This document shows positions 46,796 to 57,059 of a stretch of DNA of 64,000 nt, one piece after another. The stretch covers positions 1,054,001 through 1,118,000 of the forward strand of contig NZ_OZ032150.1 in NCBI RefSeq assembly GCF_964026445.1, given 5' to 3'. The notes beneath the pieces were generated by a model, which had not been told where the DNA came from, searched no databases, and saw only the letters and a program-made list of their open reading frames with translations. The translations under genes were made by a program, and so were the position numbers. Numbering within the stretch: position 1 is the stretch's first letter; the number at the start of each line of letters is the position of its first letter. This DNA comes from Rickettsia endosymbiont of Cantharis rufa. GTDB lineage: Bacteria > Pseudomonadota > Alphaproteobacteria > Rickettsiales > Rickettsiaceae.

Positions 46796-47362
46796 TTACT
46801 TCGCTCGCTCGGCATATGTCATATCATCAGTTTTAACAACAATTCTTTCTCCTATTTCTAAATATTGCGGTACTTTAACTTTAATGCCGTTTGTTAAAAT
46901 TGCCGGTTTATAAGAAGCAGTAGCGGTTACTCCTTTTATTATCGGATCAGTTTCACTAATCTCAAGTATAACAGTTGGAGGAAGCTCAATATTTAAAGGC
47001 TTTTCATTATAGAATTCGACTTTAACAACCATATTTTCAGTTAAGAAAGGTAATTTTTCTTCTAAAATTTTCTTGGGAACATTTATTTGATCAAAATGTT
47101 TTGTATCCATCAATACTAAATCATCACCTTCAAAATATAAAAATTGATAATCTTTTTGCTCAAGTTCGGCTTTTTCTAAATAATCGGAAGAACTGAATCT
47201 ATCGTTACGCTTTGTACCTGTTTTTAAATTTTTCATCTCAACTTGTACATAAGCTCCACCTTTCCCAGGTTGTGTATGTTCCGGCGTTTTACTTACAACC
47301 CATAAATCATTATTATAAACTAATATGTTACCTGTTCTAATTGAATTTGCTGAAATTTTCAT
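46796..47362 (-). CDS. efp: Elongation factor P
   Basis: EF-P enters the ribosomal E site and relieves stalling at proline runs. The 188-residue protein has three beta-barrel domains. The tip residue is Lys34 ([11 protein letters not shown]), which in many bacteria is modified by beta-lysylation. The modification enzymes are not in this window. The signature [15 protein letters not shown] and the C-terminal [15 protein letters not shown] are present. It starts at ATG 47362 and is divergent from pleD across 76 bp. Confidence 0.97.
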   Translation of the reverse strand: MKISANSIRTGNILVYNNDLWVVSKTPEHTQPGKGGAYVQVEMKNLKTGTKRNDRFSSSDYLEKAELEQKDYQFLYFEGDDLVLMDTKHFDQINVPKKILEEKLPFLTENMVVKVEFYNEKPLNIELPPTVILEISETDPIIKGVTATASYKPAILTNGIKVKVPQYLEIGERIVVKTDDMTYAERAK

Positions 47363-47438
47363 ATATTATACATCTTAAGACTCAGAATTAAAGTATAAAT
47401 ATACAAATTATTTCCTTTAAAAACAAGAATTTAATCTT

Positions 47439-48791
47439 ATGACCACAATATTAGTAGTAGATGATATAGACACCAATATTAAATTACTAACAGCCAAACT
47501 TTTAAAAGAGTATTATACGGTTCTTACTGTAAATAGCGGTAAAGAAGCATTAGCAATTCTGAAAAAGGAAAAAATTGATATTATACTACTTGATGTTATG
47601 ATGCCGGAAATGGATGGATTTGAGGTATGTAAGATTATAAAAACCAATTCGGAAACTACTCATATACCGGTTGTAATGGTAACTGCACTTTCTGATATTG
47701 ATGATCGAGTTAAAGGTCTTGAAGCAGGGGCTGATGAATTTTTAACAAAGCCTATTAACGATACTGCTTTATTTGTAAGACTTAAATCGCTATCTAGAAT
47801 GAAAAGCTTAATTGATGAGTTAAAGCTTCGTAATAGCACTAATGCATTATTAGGCGTAACAAATATTGAAATGCACGACACTTTTGTAGATAAAAAAATA
47901 TTACTAATTAATGATGATGTAGTACAAGCTAAAAATATAAAACAAATGTTACTTAGGATTACTCAAAACGTAAAGGTGATAAGTAATTCCGATGAATTAG
48001 ATATTATAAATGAATATGCACCCGATTTAGTAATTATCAGTAGTACGCTTGAGAATGAAGATCCTTTAAGAATCAGTGTTATTTTAAGAGGTAAGGCAGA
48101 AATAAGCGGCGTGGTAATAATTTTACAAATTGATGAGGACGGTATGCCTTTGGTTGTAAAAGGTATTGAACTCGGTATTAATGATTATTTCGTTTATCCT
48201 ATAGAAGAAAGTGAATTGCTTGCTAGAATTAGAACGCAATTAAGGCGTAAGCAATATCAAGATAATTTACGTAATGATCTTGAACAAAGTGTTAATTTAG
48301 CAGCTAAAGACGGCTTAACCGGCTTATTTAATCGTCGCTATTTCGATATACATCTCAAACAAATGATTGAGAAGGCTAATAGAGAAAGTATTAAATTATA
48401 TTTACTTATGTGCGATATCGACAATTTTAAACATGTAAACGATACTTACGGTCATCAAGCAGGCGATAAGGTTTTAACAATTGTATCTCGTATTTTGAAG
48501 AATACTCTCAGAGTAACAGACTTAATAGCAAGATTCGGCGGTGAAGAATTTACTATGCTCTTAACGGATATAGATATTTCTAAAGCGATTGAAACTGCGG
48601 AGAGAGTTAGAGTTAAAATAGAATATATGGATTTTCCCATTGAAGATCAAATTGAACATTTAAAAAAAACTATTTCAATCGGAGTTGCGGAATATAAAAA
48701 AGAAGAATCAATGGAATCTTTCATTGAACGTGCTGACAAAGCTATGTATGAGGCTAAAACAACAGGTAAAAATAAAGTAGTAAAATTATAA
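47439..48791 (+). CDS. pleD: PleD-type response regulator diguanylate cyclase
   Basis: This 450-residue protein has a REC-REC-GGDEF order, as in Caulobacter PleD. The first receiver has D8/D9, the phosphoacceptor D52 (LLDVMMPEMDG), T83-region VTAL and K104. The second receiver (about 153-270) lacks the acceptor Asp (VIISSTL) and probably serves dimerisation. The GGDEF domain (about 290-450) has GGEEF at 367-371. An intact inhibitory RxxD site (R358, D361) lies five residues upstream, so the enzyme should make cyclic-di-GMP and be product-inhibited. The partner kinase is probably the PleC-like protein at 59859. It starts at ATG 47439. Confidence 0.94.
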   Translation: MTTILVVDDIDTNIKLLTAKLLKEYYTVLTVNSGKEALAILKKEKIDIILLDVMMPEMDGFEVCKIIKTNSETTHIPVVMVTALSDIDDRVKGLEAGADEFLTKPINDTALFVRLKSLSRMKSLIDELKLRNSTNALLGVTNIEMHDTFVDKKILLINDDVVQAKNIKQMLLRITQNVKVISNSDELDIINEYAPDLVIISSTLENEDPLRISVILRGKAEISGVVIILQIDEDGMPLVVKGIELGINDYFVYPIEESELLARIRTQLRRKQYQDNLRNDLEQSVNLAAKDGLTGLFNRRYFDIHLKQMIEKANRESIKLYLLMCDIDNFKHVNDTYGHQAGDKVLTIVSRILKNTLRVTDLIARFGGEEFTMLLTDIDISKAIETAERVRVKIEYMDFPIEDQIEHLKKTISIGVAEYKKEESMESFIERADKAMYEAKTTGKNKVVKL

Positions 48792-48815
48792 TTGATTTTT
48801 TAAAGTAAAAAAATA

Positions 48816-49301
48816 ATGAGAAATTCTTCCAAAAAACATCTTGATTTACCATATAGACCAGGGGTCGGCATGATGATATTAAATGCCGATAACCACATAT
48901 TCGTCGGTAAAAGAATAGATACAAAAATATCTGCATGGCAAATGCCGCAAGGTGGGATAGTTCCCGGCGAAACTCCAAGTATTGCAGCAATGCGTGAGAT
49001 GTTAGAAGAAATAGGAAGCGATAAGGGATATATTATTGCTGAAAGCAAATGCTGGTATAGTTATGATGTACCAAGCTTTTTAATACCTAAATTGTGGAAC
49101 GGTAATTTTCGTGGGCAGAAACAACGCTGGTTTCTAATTAGATTTACCGGGAATAATGAAGACATTAATATAAATATGCCTAATCCCGAATTCGACCAAT
49201 GGCGCTGGGCATCACTTGATGAGCTATTATCCATTATAATTCCTTTCAAACGGAAACTTTATCAAGCCGTCGTAAAGGAATTTGAATCATTAATTCAGTA
49301 G
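48816..49301 (+). CDS. rppH: RNA pyrophosphohydrolase (Nudix family)
   Basis: RppH removes pyrophosphate from the 5' end of RNAs or cleaves dinucleoside polyphosphates. The 161-residue protein has [20 protein letters not shown] and [12 protein letters not shown], then the Nudix box (GGIVPGET...REMLEEIGS) intact. Rickettsial versions have been called invasion protein A. It starts at ATG 48816, 24 bp after pleD, so it is probably in the same transcript. Together with rne, it may take part in mRNA decay. Confidence 0.93.
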   Translation: MRNSSKKHLDLPYRPGVGMMILNADNHIFVGKRIDTKISAWQMPQGGIVPGETPSIAAMREMLEEIGSDKGYIIAESKCWYSYDVPSFLIPKLWNGNFRGQKQRWFLIRFTGNNEDININMPNPEFDQWRWASLDELLSIIIPFKRKLYQAVVKEFESLIQ

Positions 49302-49593
49302 ACCTTTTCGGAAGCGAGGGTTTAGGGAAGAAACCCTCCGGAGACACTTCACCTCGAACCGTAGAGTACATACTAGTACGTGAGGAGTAACCGCTCACTG
49401 TCGCCTAGTTCGCGTGACCGGCGTTGTTGAGTGGTTCAAGAAAAAAGTGCTCGGTGTCATTCCTGCGGAAGCAGGAATCCAGCATAAAGCGAGCTTTTAA
49501 TTTCAAAAATTTGCTGTATTTATACTTTAAGCATGGATTAAATTTAGGCATAAGTGTAAGATATTTTACATTTGCTGGATGAGGCGTATTGTT
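49302..49593. repeat. Block of truncated palindromic repeats after rppH
   Basis: Bases 49302-49390 are half of the 27898-type element (CGGAAGCGAGGGTTTAGGGA, GTACATACTAGTACGTGAGG). Bases 49457-49525 are half of a 'tgtcattcctgcgg' element with the GCATAAAGCGAG core. The other halves are missing. No gene is present. Confidence 0.75.
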
Positions 49594-50930
49594 TTACATT
49601 TGTTCTTTTAATTCTTCTAGAGTTTCAGCAAATTTTGGAATTTTAGTAAGATAATTTTCTATTATTTTTATTGCCCCCTGTTTTCTTCCTAAAATATAAT
49701 TTATTGTTGCTAAAAATTCTGGTCGTGCCCCCGTATTGCAGCTTAGCATGAATAGTCTATAATCCTCAAACAGTAATAAGAGAGAATTATAGTTAAGGAG
49801 TTATGACAAGAATAGATGTTAAGTGTAGATCAAGAATAGATGTTAAGTGTAGATATTATAACGACACAGAAAAAGTAGTAAAGGCGGGATATTCAATTTC
49901 AAAACAACAGAGATATCAATGCAAGCAGTGTAATCGATATTTTTAACTGTAATATATTAATAATGCCTCTAAGCCTGGAGTCAAGGCTCAGATAGTAGAT
50001 ATGTCAATCAATGGCTCTGGAGTTAGGGATACAGTAAGAGTATTAAAAGTGGGTATCAATACGGTTATCCGTGTTTTAAAAAAATCTAGCGTTAAAAAAG
50101 ATAAATCATTCTATCAATACGATAGAAGTAATTATTGCTCCTGAAATAGATGAACAATGGTCTTATGTACAGAATAAATCCAAACAAAGATGGCTTTGAT
50201 ATTCTTTGGATAAGATTTTGTTAAAAGTAGTTGCTTATACTTTTGGTACAAGATGTGATAGCACATCAGAATCATTACTGAAAAAAAACCGGAGGATTTT
50301 AAGGTTACTTTTTACTTTACAGATGGATAGGGAAGTTATGCTAGGTTATTAGATCCCAAAAAACACATTGTTAGTAAAAAATATACTCAACGGATAGAAC
50401 GGGGTAACTTAAATCTTAGAACAAGATGCAAAAGACTGACACGTAAAACAATTTGTTTTTCCAAGTCATTGGATATTCATGATAAAGTCATCGGAACTCT
50501 TATTGAACGTATAGCCTTTTAATATCCACATCTGTAAAATGGAGGTGCGACCAAAATTCTATTGTCTGTCTCCCGTATGCGGTATATTCCAACTATGTTT
50601 TGTTTTCTCATCCTCATGCAATAATGGTATTATATCATCTAAATCTTTAAGTTTTGAAATAAACGATAGGTATCTTTCTAACATTTCTCCTATTTGTTCA
50701 ATTATCTGACTATCTCTTATTGATTGCTCCCCTTCATTATCTTTAAGTTCACACCACATATGTTTATTGCATATAATAAGTAAATTTACTCCTAATATAG
50801 GAGCTAGAAATGAAAATGGTAAATCTAAAACTATTTCTTTAGGCATCCATACATCAAATTCGACAGTAAAATCTAATCAATGCTGTAAAACTATTTTTTT
50901 TATTTGTTTGGGTCACAATATATTACTTTT
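49594..50930 (-). pseudogene. Unidentified gene split by IS1 copy D
   Basis: Minus-strand coding pieces lie on both sides of IS1 copy D. The upstream piece (50559-50846, MPKEIVLDLPFSFLAPILGV at its ATG) is open for 95 codons, but the frame continues further upstream to a TGA (VLQH, stop, LDFTVEFDVW), so the start is broken. The downstream piece (49594-49730) ends FAETLEELKEQM. Removing IS1 and one target copy joins the two in a different frame, so a frameshift is present as well. I do not recognise the family. It is soluble, with a helical C terminus. Confidence 0.65.
49723..50560 (+). mobile_element. IS1-family insertion sequence, copy D, with 8-bp target duplication
   Basis: The element itself is 49731-50552. 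AAAATTCT is repeated directly on both sides (49723-49730 and 50553-50560). This confirms the element's ends and an 8-bp target duplication. InsA has the two shared TAA stops. InsB has the A8 frameshift, TGA in WLWY and TAG in TDGW. As the only copy here with a clean duplication, it is probably the youngest or least rearranged. Confidence 0.93.
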
Positions 50931-51128
50931 TTGAATTCTTGCTTTCGCAGGAATGACATAAGAGCCATGCAACAAGACGGGATCAAATAGAGGAATAATA
51001 CCGTGAACACTCACATTTTTGCTCTTTTTAGCTAAAAATTATAAGATTTTTTTGAAATAGGAACAACTATTACTGCAAAAATCTTATTAATTTTCGCTCA
51101 CAGAACCTAATAAAAGTTTTATATGTAC
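50931..51128. repeat. Truncated repeats between the split gene and the 276-residue gene
   Basis: ATTCTTGCTTTCGCAGGAAT at about 50935 is the right half of a 'cattcccgcg' element. Bases 51010-51110 (TTGCTCTTTTTAGCTAAAAA, AAATCTTATTAATTTTCGCT, CACAGAACCTA) match the core and one end of the 43466 family. No gene is seen. Confidence 0.75.
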
Positions 51129-51959
51129 TTAGCTATTTAGAGCCTCTTGATCCTCTATTTGACCTAGACATACATTATGCTGGTCATTATTATCATAGTG
51201 ATCCGGACTTATATGTACCTTAATTTTATTAGCTACATATCTTATGCCTAATATACTTAATGTTACTGCTATAATATAGGTAACAAAATTACCTGTAGCA
51301 GCACTATTTACCTCTCTATCACCTTCAATTAATTCATTTATAGCACTAAATAATGAGATATCTGTATCATTGCCTAAAGTAAATACAGCACACTCATTTG
51401 TTCCTCTAGACAATAAACTAATATCTTTATCGCAACTAGATTCAACCATATAATATGTACTATCATTCTTTATTAGGCTATAATTATTATCACCGATTAT
51501 ATGTGCAGTAAATACATTTGCTAAGTTAGATATAGTTATATTAGCAATAAAATCTTTTACTTCTCTTATATGAAATAAATTTATAATAAAATTACTTAGG
51601 CAGTGATTTGTTGTTGTTTCAGTTTCCCAATTAACCGTATCAATTTGAGCTTCCGGCATTAAAAACCATGAATTTATATCTTCAAACGCAAATTTTAGCT
51701 CTCTAACCAATCCACATAAAATATATTTTTTATTAGCAATATGTACAAAAGTATGATCAGAATACTCATCTAAAGAGTATGTAGAGGTATTAGAAAAAGG
51801 TTTTAAATGTGCAGAATATACCTTATTTTTGTCTAGGTTTTGTTCATAGGTATTTCCACTAGAATCAGCAAATATTAAATTTGGTAATAAAGTAAGTTTG
51901 CAAAAATAACTGATTAAATTGACTATATTTGGTAAAGACTTAATGTAATAATTTGCCAT
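51129..51959 (-). CDS. Unidentified protein with C-terminal membrane helix
   Basis: A 276-residue protein that I do not recognise. The N terminus has a weak hydrophobic stretch (IVNLISYFCKLTLLPNLIFA) that could be a signal segment. A mixed alpha/beta middle contains six cysteines. One clear membrane helix lies near residues 226-243 (FVTYIIAVTLSILGIRYVA), followed by a His/Asp-rich tail (VHISPDHYDNNDQHN). The layout suits a membrane-anchored surface or periplasmic protein. It is flanked by repeats and mobile elements and may be lineage-specific. It starts at ATG 51959. Confidence 0.65.
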   Translation of the reverse strand: MANYYIKSLPNIVNLISYFCKLTLLPNLIFADSSGNTYEQNLDKNKVYSAHLKPFSNTSTYSLDEYSDHTFVHIANKKYILCGLVRELKFAFEDINSWFLMPEAQIDTVNWETETTTNHCLSNFIINLFHIREVKDFIANITISNLANVFTAHIIGDNNYSLIKNDSTYYMVESSCDKDISLLSRGTNECAVFTLGNDTDISLFSAINELIEGDREVNSAATGNFVTYIIAVTLSILGIRYVANKIKVHISPDHYDNNDQHNVCLGQIEDQEALNS

Positions 51960-52247
51960 AATATTACCTTATATTTATGATAAATGTATCCTTTATTATT
52001 AAATATTATTAAGATTATTGTTATAATTCAATAATTTAATTAAGTAATCATCGTTTAACTATTCATCCTTGTGTGATTTTTGCTATTATTCTTTTCACTT
52101 AAGTAATTATTTATTACAATTTGAAAATAATTAGATTTTACTTTCTATTTTTGCAGTGTTAGCAACGGAAGTAAAATGATACAGCACAATGGATAAAAAT
52201 TGATACAGTATTAAAGTAATATCTTCTGGGTAAGGAGGTAAAAAATA

Positions 52248-52856
52248 ATGATAATACTGGAGCAAATAATGGAAATAAAAATATTAAATAAACAAGACAC
52301 AAGCCTAAGAAGTATATCAAGAGAAGTAAGTGTTTCAGTAAATACAGTACGTAAATATTTAAAATATGATGGTAGCCCTAAATATAAGGATGGGAGGAAG
52401 TTGATAACAAAGCTAGCCCCGTATAAGGAGTACTTGAGCGAAAGAATAAAATCAGCCTATCCTATATCGCTACCCGGCACTGTATTGTTTCAAGAGATAA
52501 AGGAGATGGGTTACACGGGCAAGATGACCCAACTCAGAGATTATTTAAAAAGCATAAAGCCAGCAGCTAAGCAGGAGGATATGGTAAGATTCGAGACTGC
52601 ATCCGGTAAACAGATGCAAGTTGATTGGATTGAATTTCGTAAAGGCAAGAACACTTTATCAGCTTTTGTAGCTACATTAGGATATAGTCGAGCAAGTTAT
52701 GTGGAATTTGTTACTAATGAGAAGCTTGTAACGTTAATAGAATGCCATAAGCGTGCATTTGAATATTTTGGCGGAGTACCAAAAGAAGTGCTTTATGACA
52801 ATATGAAAACAGTAATACTGGGTAGAGATACGTATGGTCTTGACATACATCGTTTT
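52248..52856 (+). pseudogene. istA: IstA transposase of the IS21-family element, N-terminal part
   Basis: About 203 codons from ATG 52248, preceded by a strong AAGGAGG ribosome site. It has an N-terminal helix-turn-helix and part of the DDE catalytic domain (Asp in VDW, Asp in YDNMK). The third acidic residue and the C-terminal domain are lost at the IS1 boundary. The open frame runs on into IS1, which adds about 28 unrelated residues. Confidence 0.9.
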
Positions 52857-53687
52857 GGCCGCACCTCCATTTTACAGATGTGGATATTAAAAGGCTATAC
52901 GTTCAATAAGAGTTCCGATGACTTTATCATGAATATCCAATGACTTGGAAAAACAAATTGTTTTACGTGTCAGTCTTTTGCATCTTGTTCTAAGATTTAA
53001 GTTACCCCGTTCTATCCGTTGAGTATATTTTTTACTAACAATGTGTTTTTTGGGATCTAATAACCTAGCATAACTTCCCTATCCATCTGTAAAGTAAAAA
53101 GTAACCTTAAAATCCTCCAGTTTTTTTCAGTAATGATTCTGATGTGCTATCACATCTTGTACCAAAAGTATAAGCAACTACTTTTAACAAAATCTTATCC
53201 AAAGAATATCAAAGCCATCTTTGTTTGGATTTATTCTGTACATAAGACCATTGTTCATCTATTTCAGGAGCAATAATTACTTCTATCGTATTGATAGAAT
53301 GATTTATCTTTTTTAACGCTAGATTTTTTTAAAACACGGATAACCGTATTGATACCCACTTTTAATACTCTTACTGTATCCCTAACTCCAGAGCCATTGA
53401 TTGACATATCTACTATCTGAGCCTTGACTCCAGGCTTAGAGGCATTATTAATATATTACAGTTAAAAATATCGATTACACTGCTTGCATTGATATCTCTG
53501 TTGTTTTGAAATTGAATATCCCGCCTTTACTACTTTTTCTGTGTCGTTATAATATCTACACTTAACATCTATTCTTGATCTACACTTAACATCTATTCTT
53601 GCCATAACTCCTTAACTATAATTCTCTCTTATTACTGTTTGAGGATTATAGACTATTCATGCTAAGCTGCAATACGGGGGCGCGGCC
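52857..53687 (-). mobile_element. IS1-family insertion sequence, copy E (inactive), inside IS21
   Basis: An 831-bp copy in reverse orientation with the shared InsA stops, the 24-bp duplication, the A7-CTGG InsB tract, TGA in WLWY and TAG in TDGW. The left flank is istA. The right flank is the interior of another IS1 (copy F). No target duplication was found. Confidence 0.9.
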
Positions 53688-54114
<427 letters not shown>

Positions 54115-54524
54115 ATATCAAATGATTTCTTATTATACTGTATCAATTTTCAAACAGTATATATTAAAATTATGTATCATTTTTCGACCGCTGTTGACAG
54201 CAGCTAATATAAAATCATTTTCGGTAAAACCATTAATCTTATGAGTCCATATTTCAACACTACATACTCCCCAAGATATAGTTAAATCGGGATGATGTGC
54301 TCCCTGTTTTGCAATTTCAGCTATCTTATTTGCAAATTTCATAGATTTTATAAAATTAGGAAATTTATATTTTCTATAAAGACGCCCTAATTTATTTACT
54401 TGCCATTCGCCTTGCAGCTCCTCTAGTAATTTATCAATTTCTTTTTTCTCAAGCGGTGGAACTCCACCATCACATGGGATACATTTTTTTCACTTAGTAC
54501 TGTCATAGTTTTTTATTCTATAAT

Positions 54525-54575
54525 AAACGCAGTTGAATTATTTCCTATAAATAGCATATAATTCAACTGCGTTTA
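54525..54575. terminator. Long hairpin between phhB-like and VanX-like pseudogenes
   Basis: AAACGCAGTTGAATTA at 54525-54540 is mirrored by TAATTCAACTGCGTTT at 54559-54574, a 16-bp perfect stem with an 18-nt loop. A T-run (AGTTTTTTATTC) flanks the left side. It lies just beyond the VanX-like stop and upstream of the pterin dehydratase start, so it probably ended the VanX-like transcript. Confidence 0.6.
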
Positions 54576-55316
54576 GTATATATCAAAGTTAAAATATTGA
54601 TCTATATAAGGCTCATCTTCAAGTGTATAATGCCACCACTCAATTTGACATGCTTTAAAATTATGTTTTTTGCATTTTAAAATGTGAATAATTACGATTT
54701 GCTAAATATTGCTTATCAATTAATTTACTATCATGATGTGAGGCTTCATCAAATATATCAAAAGAAGTATACATGTCTACCGTATTGTCATCTAAATAGG
54801 ATATAACACACTCGTTTTTCAACTTTCTCTTAATGACTTTAGGATTGTTATTAACTTTCTACTGAAGTTTTATTATTGATAAATCTACAGTACTACTCCT
54901 ACTATGACTAGCTCTTTCAGCTATATAACCTAATGTAAAACATTTAGACTTATCTATATATGGGTAAAAGCTTTTCTTATTTTTTGATCAATATTATCTT
55001 TGCTCCATCTTAAAAAGCGTTGTACAGCTTTTTGTGGTCTATAGGCATCATATATAATAAGTGAATAACCATCTTTTTTTATCTCAGCTTGTACTACTTT
55101 AAGAGCCTTAGCAGCTTCTATGGTTAAAATTGCTTCCGGCGCTTTATAACCTTCTACATTTTTGCCAACAAAATTTTCATCTGAGTAATAACGCATATTT
55201 TGGATAATTGTAGGATCGATATCTTTCAGATACACGAACCCTTTAGGTAAGGATCTAGCATATATTGGAGAGAAGCTCATAAATATAAGAATTAAACTTG
55301 TTAAAATCAATTTCAT
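54573..55316 (-). pseudogene. D-alanyl-D-alanine dipeptidase (VanX/DdpX family), decayed
   Basis: From ATG 55316 a signal peptide (LILTSLILIFMSFSPIYA) precedes FVYLKDIDPTIIQNMRYYSD, NFVGKNVEGY and SLIIYDAYRPQKAVQRFLRW, all VanX family features. A frameshift near 54965 follows. The zinc region continues in another frame (GYIAERASHSRSSTVDLSI), then an in-frame TAG, then DMYTSFDIFDEASHHDSK. A second frameshift near 54680 precedes EWWHYTLEDEPYIDQYF. The stop is at 54573. The enzyme would cleave D-Ala-D-Ala in the periplasm. At least three lesions make it inactive. Confidence 0.88.
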
Positions 55317-55372
55317 AAAATACTAATATAAAATATTTATAATTTACTTTACACAAAATTTTATTGGACTTC

Positions 55373-55500
55373 TTGCAAAAGTCTGCTAATAAAAAGGAAT
55401 TTAGAAGGGACATTTCACCTCGAACCACAGCCTAGTGAGGATGAGGAGTTAGGATCGACGTACAAATTACCTTTGGGGGAAGGTTATGCAAGAAGTCTAA
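55373..55500. repeat. RPE-like repeat, 'agacttcttgcaaaagtct' family
   Basis: GGACTTCTTGCAAAAGTCTG and GGTTATGCAAGAAGTCTAA form inverted ends. The body contains TTTCACCTCGAACCACAGCC and GGATCGACGTACAAATTACC. It is related to the elements at 22912 and 42181. Confidence 0.85.
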
Positions 55501-55531
55501 TTAAAGCTAGAACTTTAAAAAAATAAATGAA

Positions 55532-55608
55532 TGGTAGCGAGGGAGGGATTTGAACCCCCGACACACGGATTATGATTCCGTCGCTCTAACCAGCTGAGCT
55601 ACCCCGCC
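55532..55608 (-). tRNA. tRNA-Met (anticodon CAT), elongator type
   Basis: The reverse complement is a 77-nt tRNA with encoded CCA (55532-55534). The acceptor stem GGCGGGG pairs with CCTCGCT. The anticodon stem ACGGA/TCCGT encloses the loop ATCATAA, giving CAT. The first base pair G-U and the D arm GCTCAGCTGGTTAGAGC fit an elongator tRNA-Met, though tRNA-Ile2 (lysidine-modified CAT) cannot be excluded by eye. Confidence 0.9.
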
Positions 55609-55668
55609 AGGGGAGAATGTTTGTATAACTTGTTAAGATCGCAGGCGTTGTCGTATAGGCTTGTTTAT

Positions 55669-55804
55669 GTCATTCCCACATAGGCGGGAATCCAGAAAAA
55701 ATAACTTCAATATTGATACAAAAGCTACATATTTGATAAAATAAACATATAGAAAACTTATTTTTAATGTTTTACTAGATTCCCGCCTACGCGGGAATGG
55801 ACAT
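55669..55804. repeat. RPE-like repeat between tRNA-Met and rpsI
   Basis: TGTCATTCCCACATAGGCGG and CCGCCTACGCGGGAATGGAC bound a 136-bp element near the rpsI 3' end. Confidence 0.85.
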
Positions 55805-55843
55805 TGAATAGGCTTTTCGAGCCATGTAACAATGGCCAATATC

Positions 55844-56329
55844 CTAACGTTTAGAGAATTGTGTTTTCTTACGTGCTTTACGTTGTCCGTATTTCTTACG
55901 CTCTACTACCCTAGAATCACGTGTTAAAAAGCCGCCTTTACGTAAAATAACATGAAAGTCCGGGGTAGATATATCTAGAGCCTTAGAAATTCCATGCAAA
56001 ATTGCTCCTTTTTGCCCTGAAATTCCTCCACCTTTAACAGTACAAATTACATCATACTGATCAATAGTTTTTGTTAAAACAAAAGGTTGTAAGATCGTTT
56101 TTACATAAGTTTCAGAAGGAAAATATTGGTCTATTGTTTTTTTATTAACAACTATTTTTCCTTTTCCTAATTTAAGCCATACTCGTGCTATAGCATTTTT
56201 TCTTTTACCTGTAGCATAAAACCTGCCTGAATTGTCTATTTTTTCTTTAGATGCTTTTACTACTAGCTTTTCAGGAGTTAGAACTTCTTTAGTTAATGGC
56301 TTATTTGCTTTAATCTTTAATTTTGTCAT
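55844..56329 (-). CDS. rpsI: 30S ribosomal protein S9 (uS9)
   Basis: A 161-residue protein. The last 125 residues are the S9 core ([59 protein letters not shown]) ending in the conserved [12 protein letters not shown] tail that reaches the P site. The N-terminal 30 residues ([20 protein letters not shown]) are an extension seen in rickettsiae. It starts at ATG 56329, 6 bp after rplM, so the two form the usual rplM-rpsI operon. Confidence 0.97.
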   Translation of the reverse strand: MTKLKIKANKPLTKEVLTPEKLVVKASKEKIDNSGRFYATGKRKNAIARVWLKLGKGKIVVNKKTIDQYFPSETYVKTILQPFVLTKTIDQYDVICTVKGGGISGQKGAILHGISKALDISTPDFHVILRKGGFLTRDSRVVERKKYGQRKARKKTQFSKR

Positions 56330-56335
56330 AGGTAA

Positions 56336-56803
56336 TTACTTTTTATTTTTTGGATTTTGGCTTGCAAAATCATAAATTGCAGGCTGCTGTCCTACATGAG
56401 GATGATCACTACTTGCATAAACATATAAATTACTCATTTGCTTAGCACCTAAAGCATTTCTTGTAATCATTCTTTTTACAGCCATTTTAATAACTCTCTC
56501 AGGGTATTTACCGCTTAAGATTTTACCTGCGGTAGTATCTTTAATGCCCCCTGGAAATCCTGTATGCCTATAATATATTTTCCCGTCTTTGGGATTTGCT
56601 TTTTTACCAGTCAGTTTTATATGCTCTGCATTTATTATGATTATGTTATCACCACAATCTAAATGAGGCGTGAAGCTAGGCTTATGCTTACCACGTAGCA
56701 TATTAGCAACCCTGCTAGCGAGTCGTCCTAGTACAATATTCTTTGCGTCTATGACCCACCATTTTTTTTCAATTTCCGATGGCTTTGCCGAGTAAGTTTT
56801 CAC
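56336..56803 (-). CDS. rplM: 50S ribosomal protein L13 (uL13)
   Basis: A 155-residue protein with the L13 signatures [53 protein letters not shown] and [20 protein letters not shown]. The start is GTG at 56803. It leads the rplM-rpsI operon. Its upstream leader is unusual in holding a tandem TTTTAA repeat. Confidence 0.97.
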   Translation of the reverse strand: MKTYSAKPSEIEKKWWVIDAKNIVLGRLASRVANMLRGKHKPSFTPHLDCGDNIIIINAEHIKLTGKKANPKDGKIYYRHTGFPGGIKDTTAGKILSGKYPERVIKMAVKRMITRNALGAKQMSNLYVYASSDHPHVGQQPAIYDFASQNPKNKK

Positions 56804-57059
56804 AATAGTATCTTTTTAATTTTAATTTTAATTTTAATTTTTTAAATAAAGACTTAAGAAGCATATTTAATAGCATTAATTCATGCCATTTGTCAAGTTA
56901 AATATACTCGTTTAATTTGCAAAATTGGCTACATCGTTCTACAAGCACTGCGGTGTTCACGTATTTAAGTATACGTTCCGCTCCTCGTCTTGTAAAACTC
57001 CTAGCTCTTTTCTAAATTAAACTTCGTCTACCTATTACTAAATTTATTTGGGGTATAAT
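56804..57059. other. Intergenic region with TTTTAA tandem repeat and repeat remnant
   Basis: Immediately before rplM (56813-56842) the hexamer TTTTAA is repeated about four to five times. Further upstream, about 56900-57050, are TGGCTACATCGTTCTACAAG, GCGGTGTTCACGTATTTAAG and CGCTCCTCGTCTTGTAAAAC, which resemble the body of an RPE-type element. The rplM promoter must lie here. No gene is present. Confidence 0.6.
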
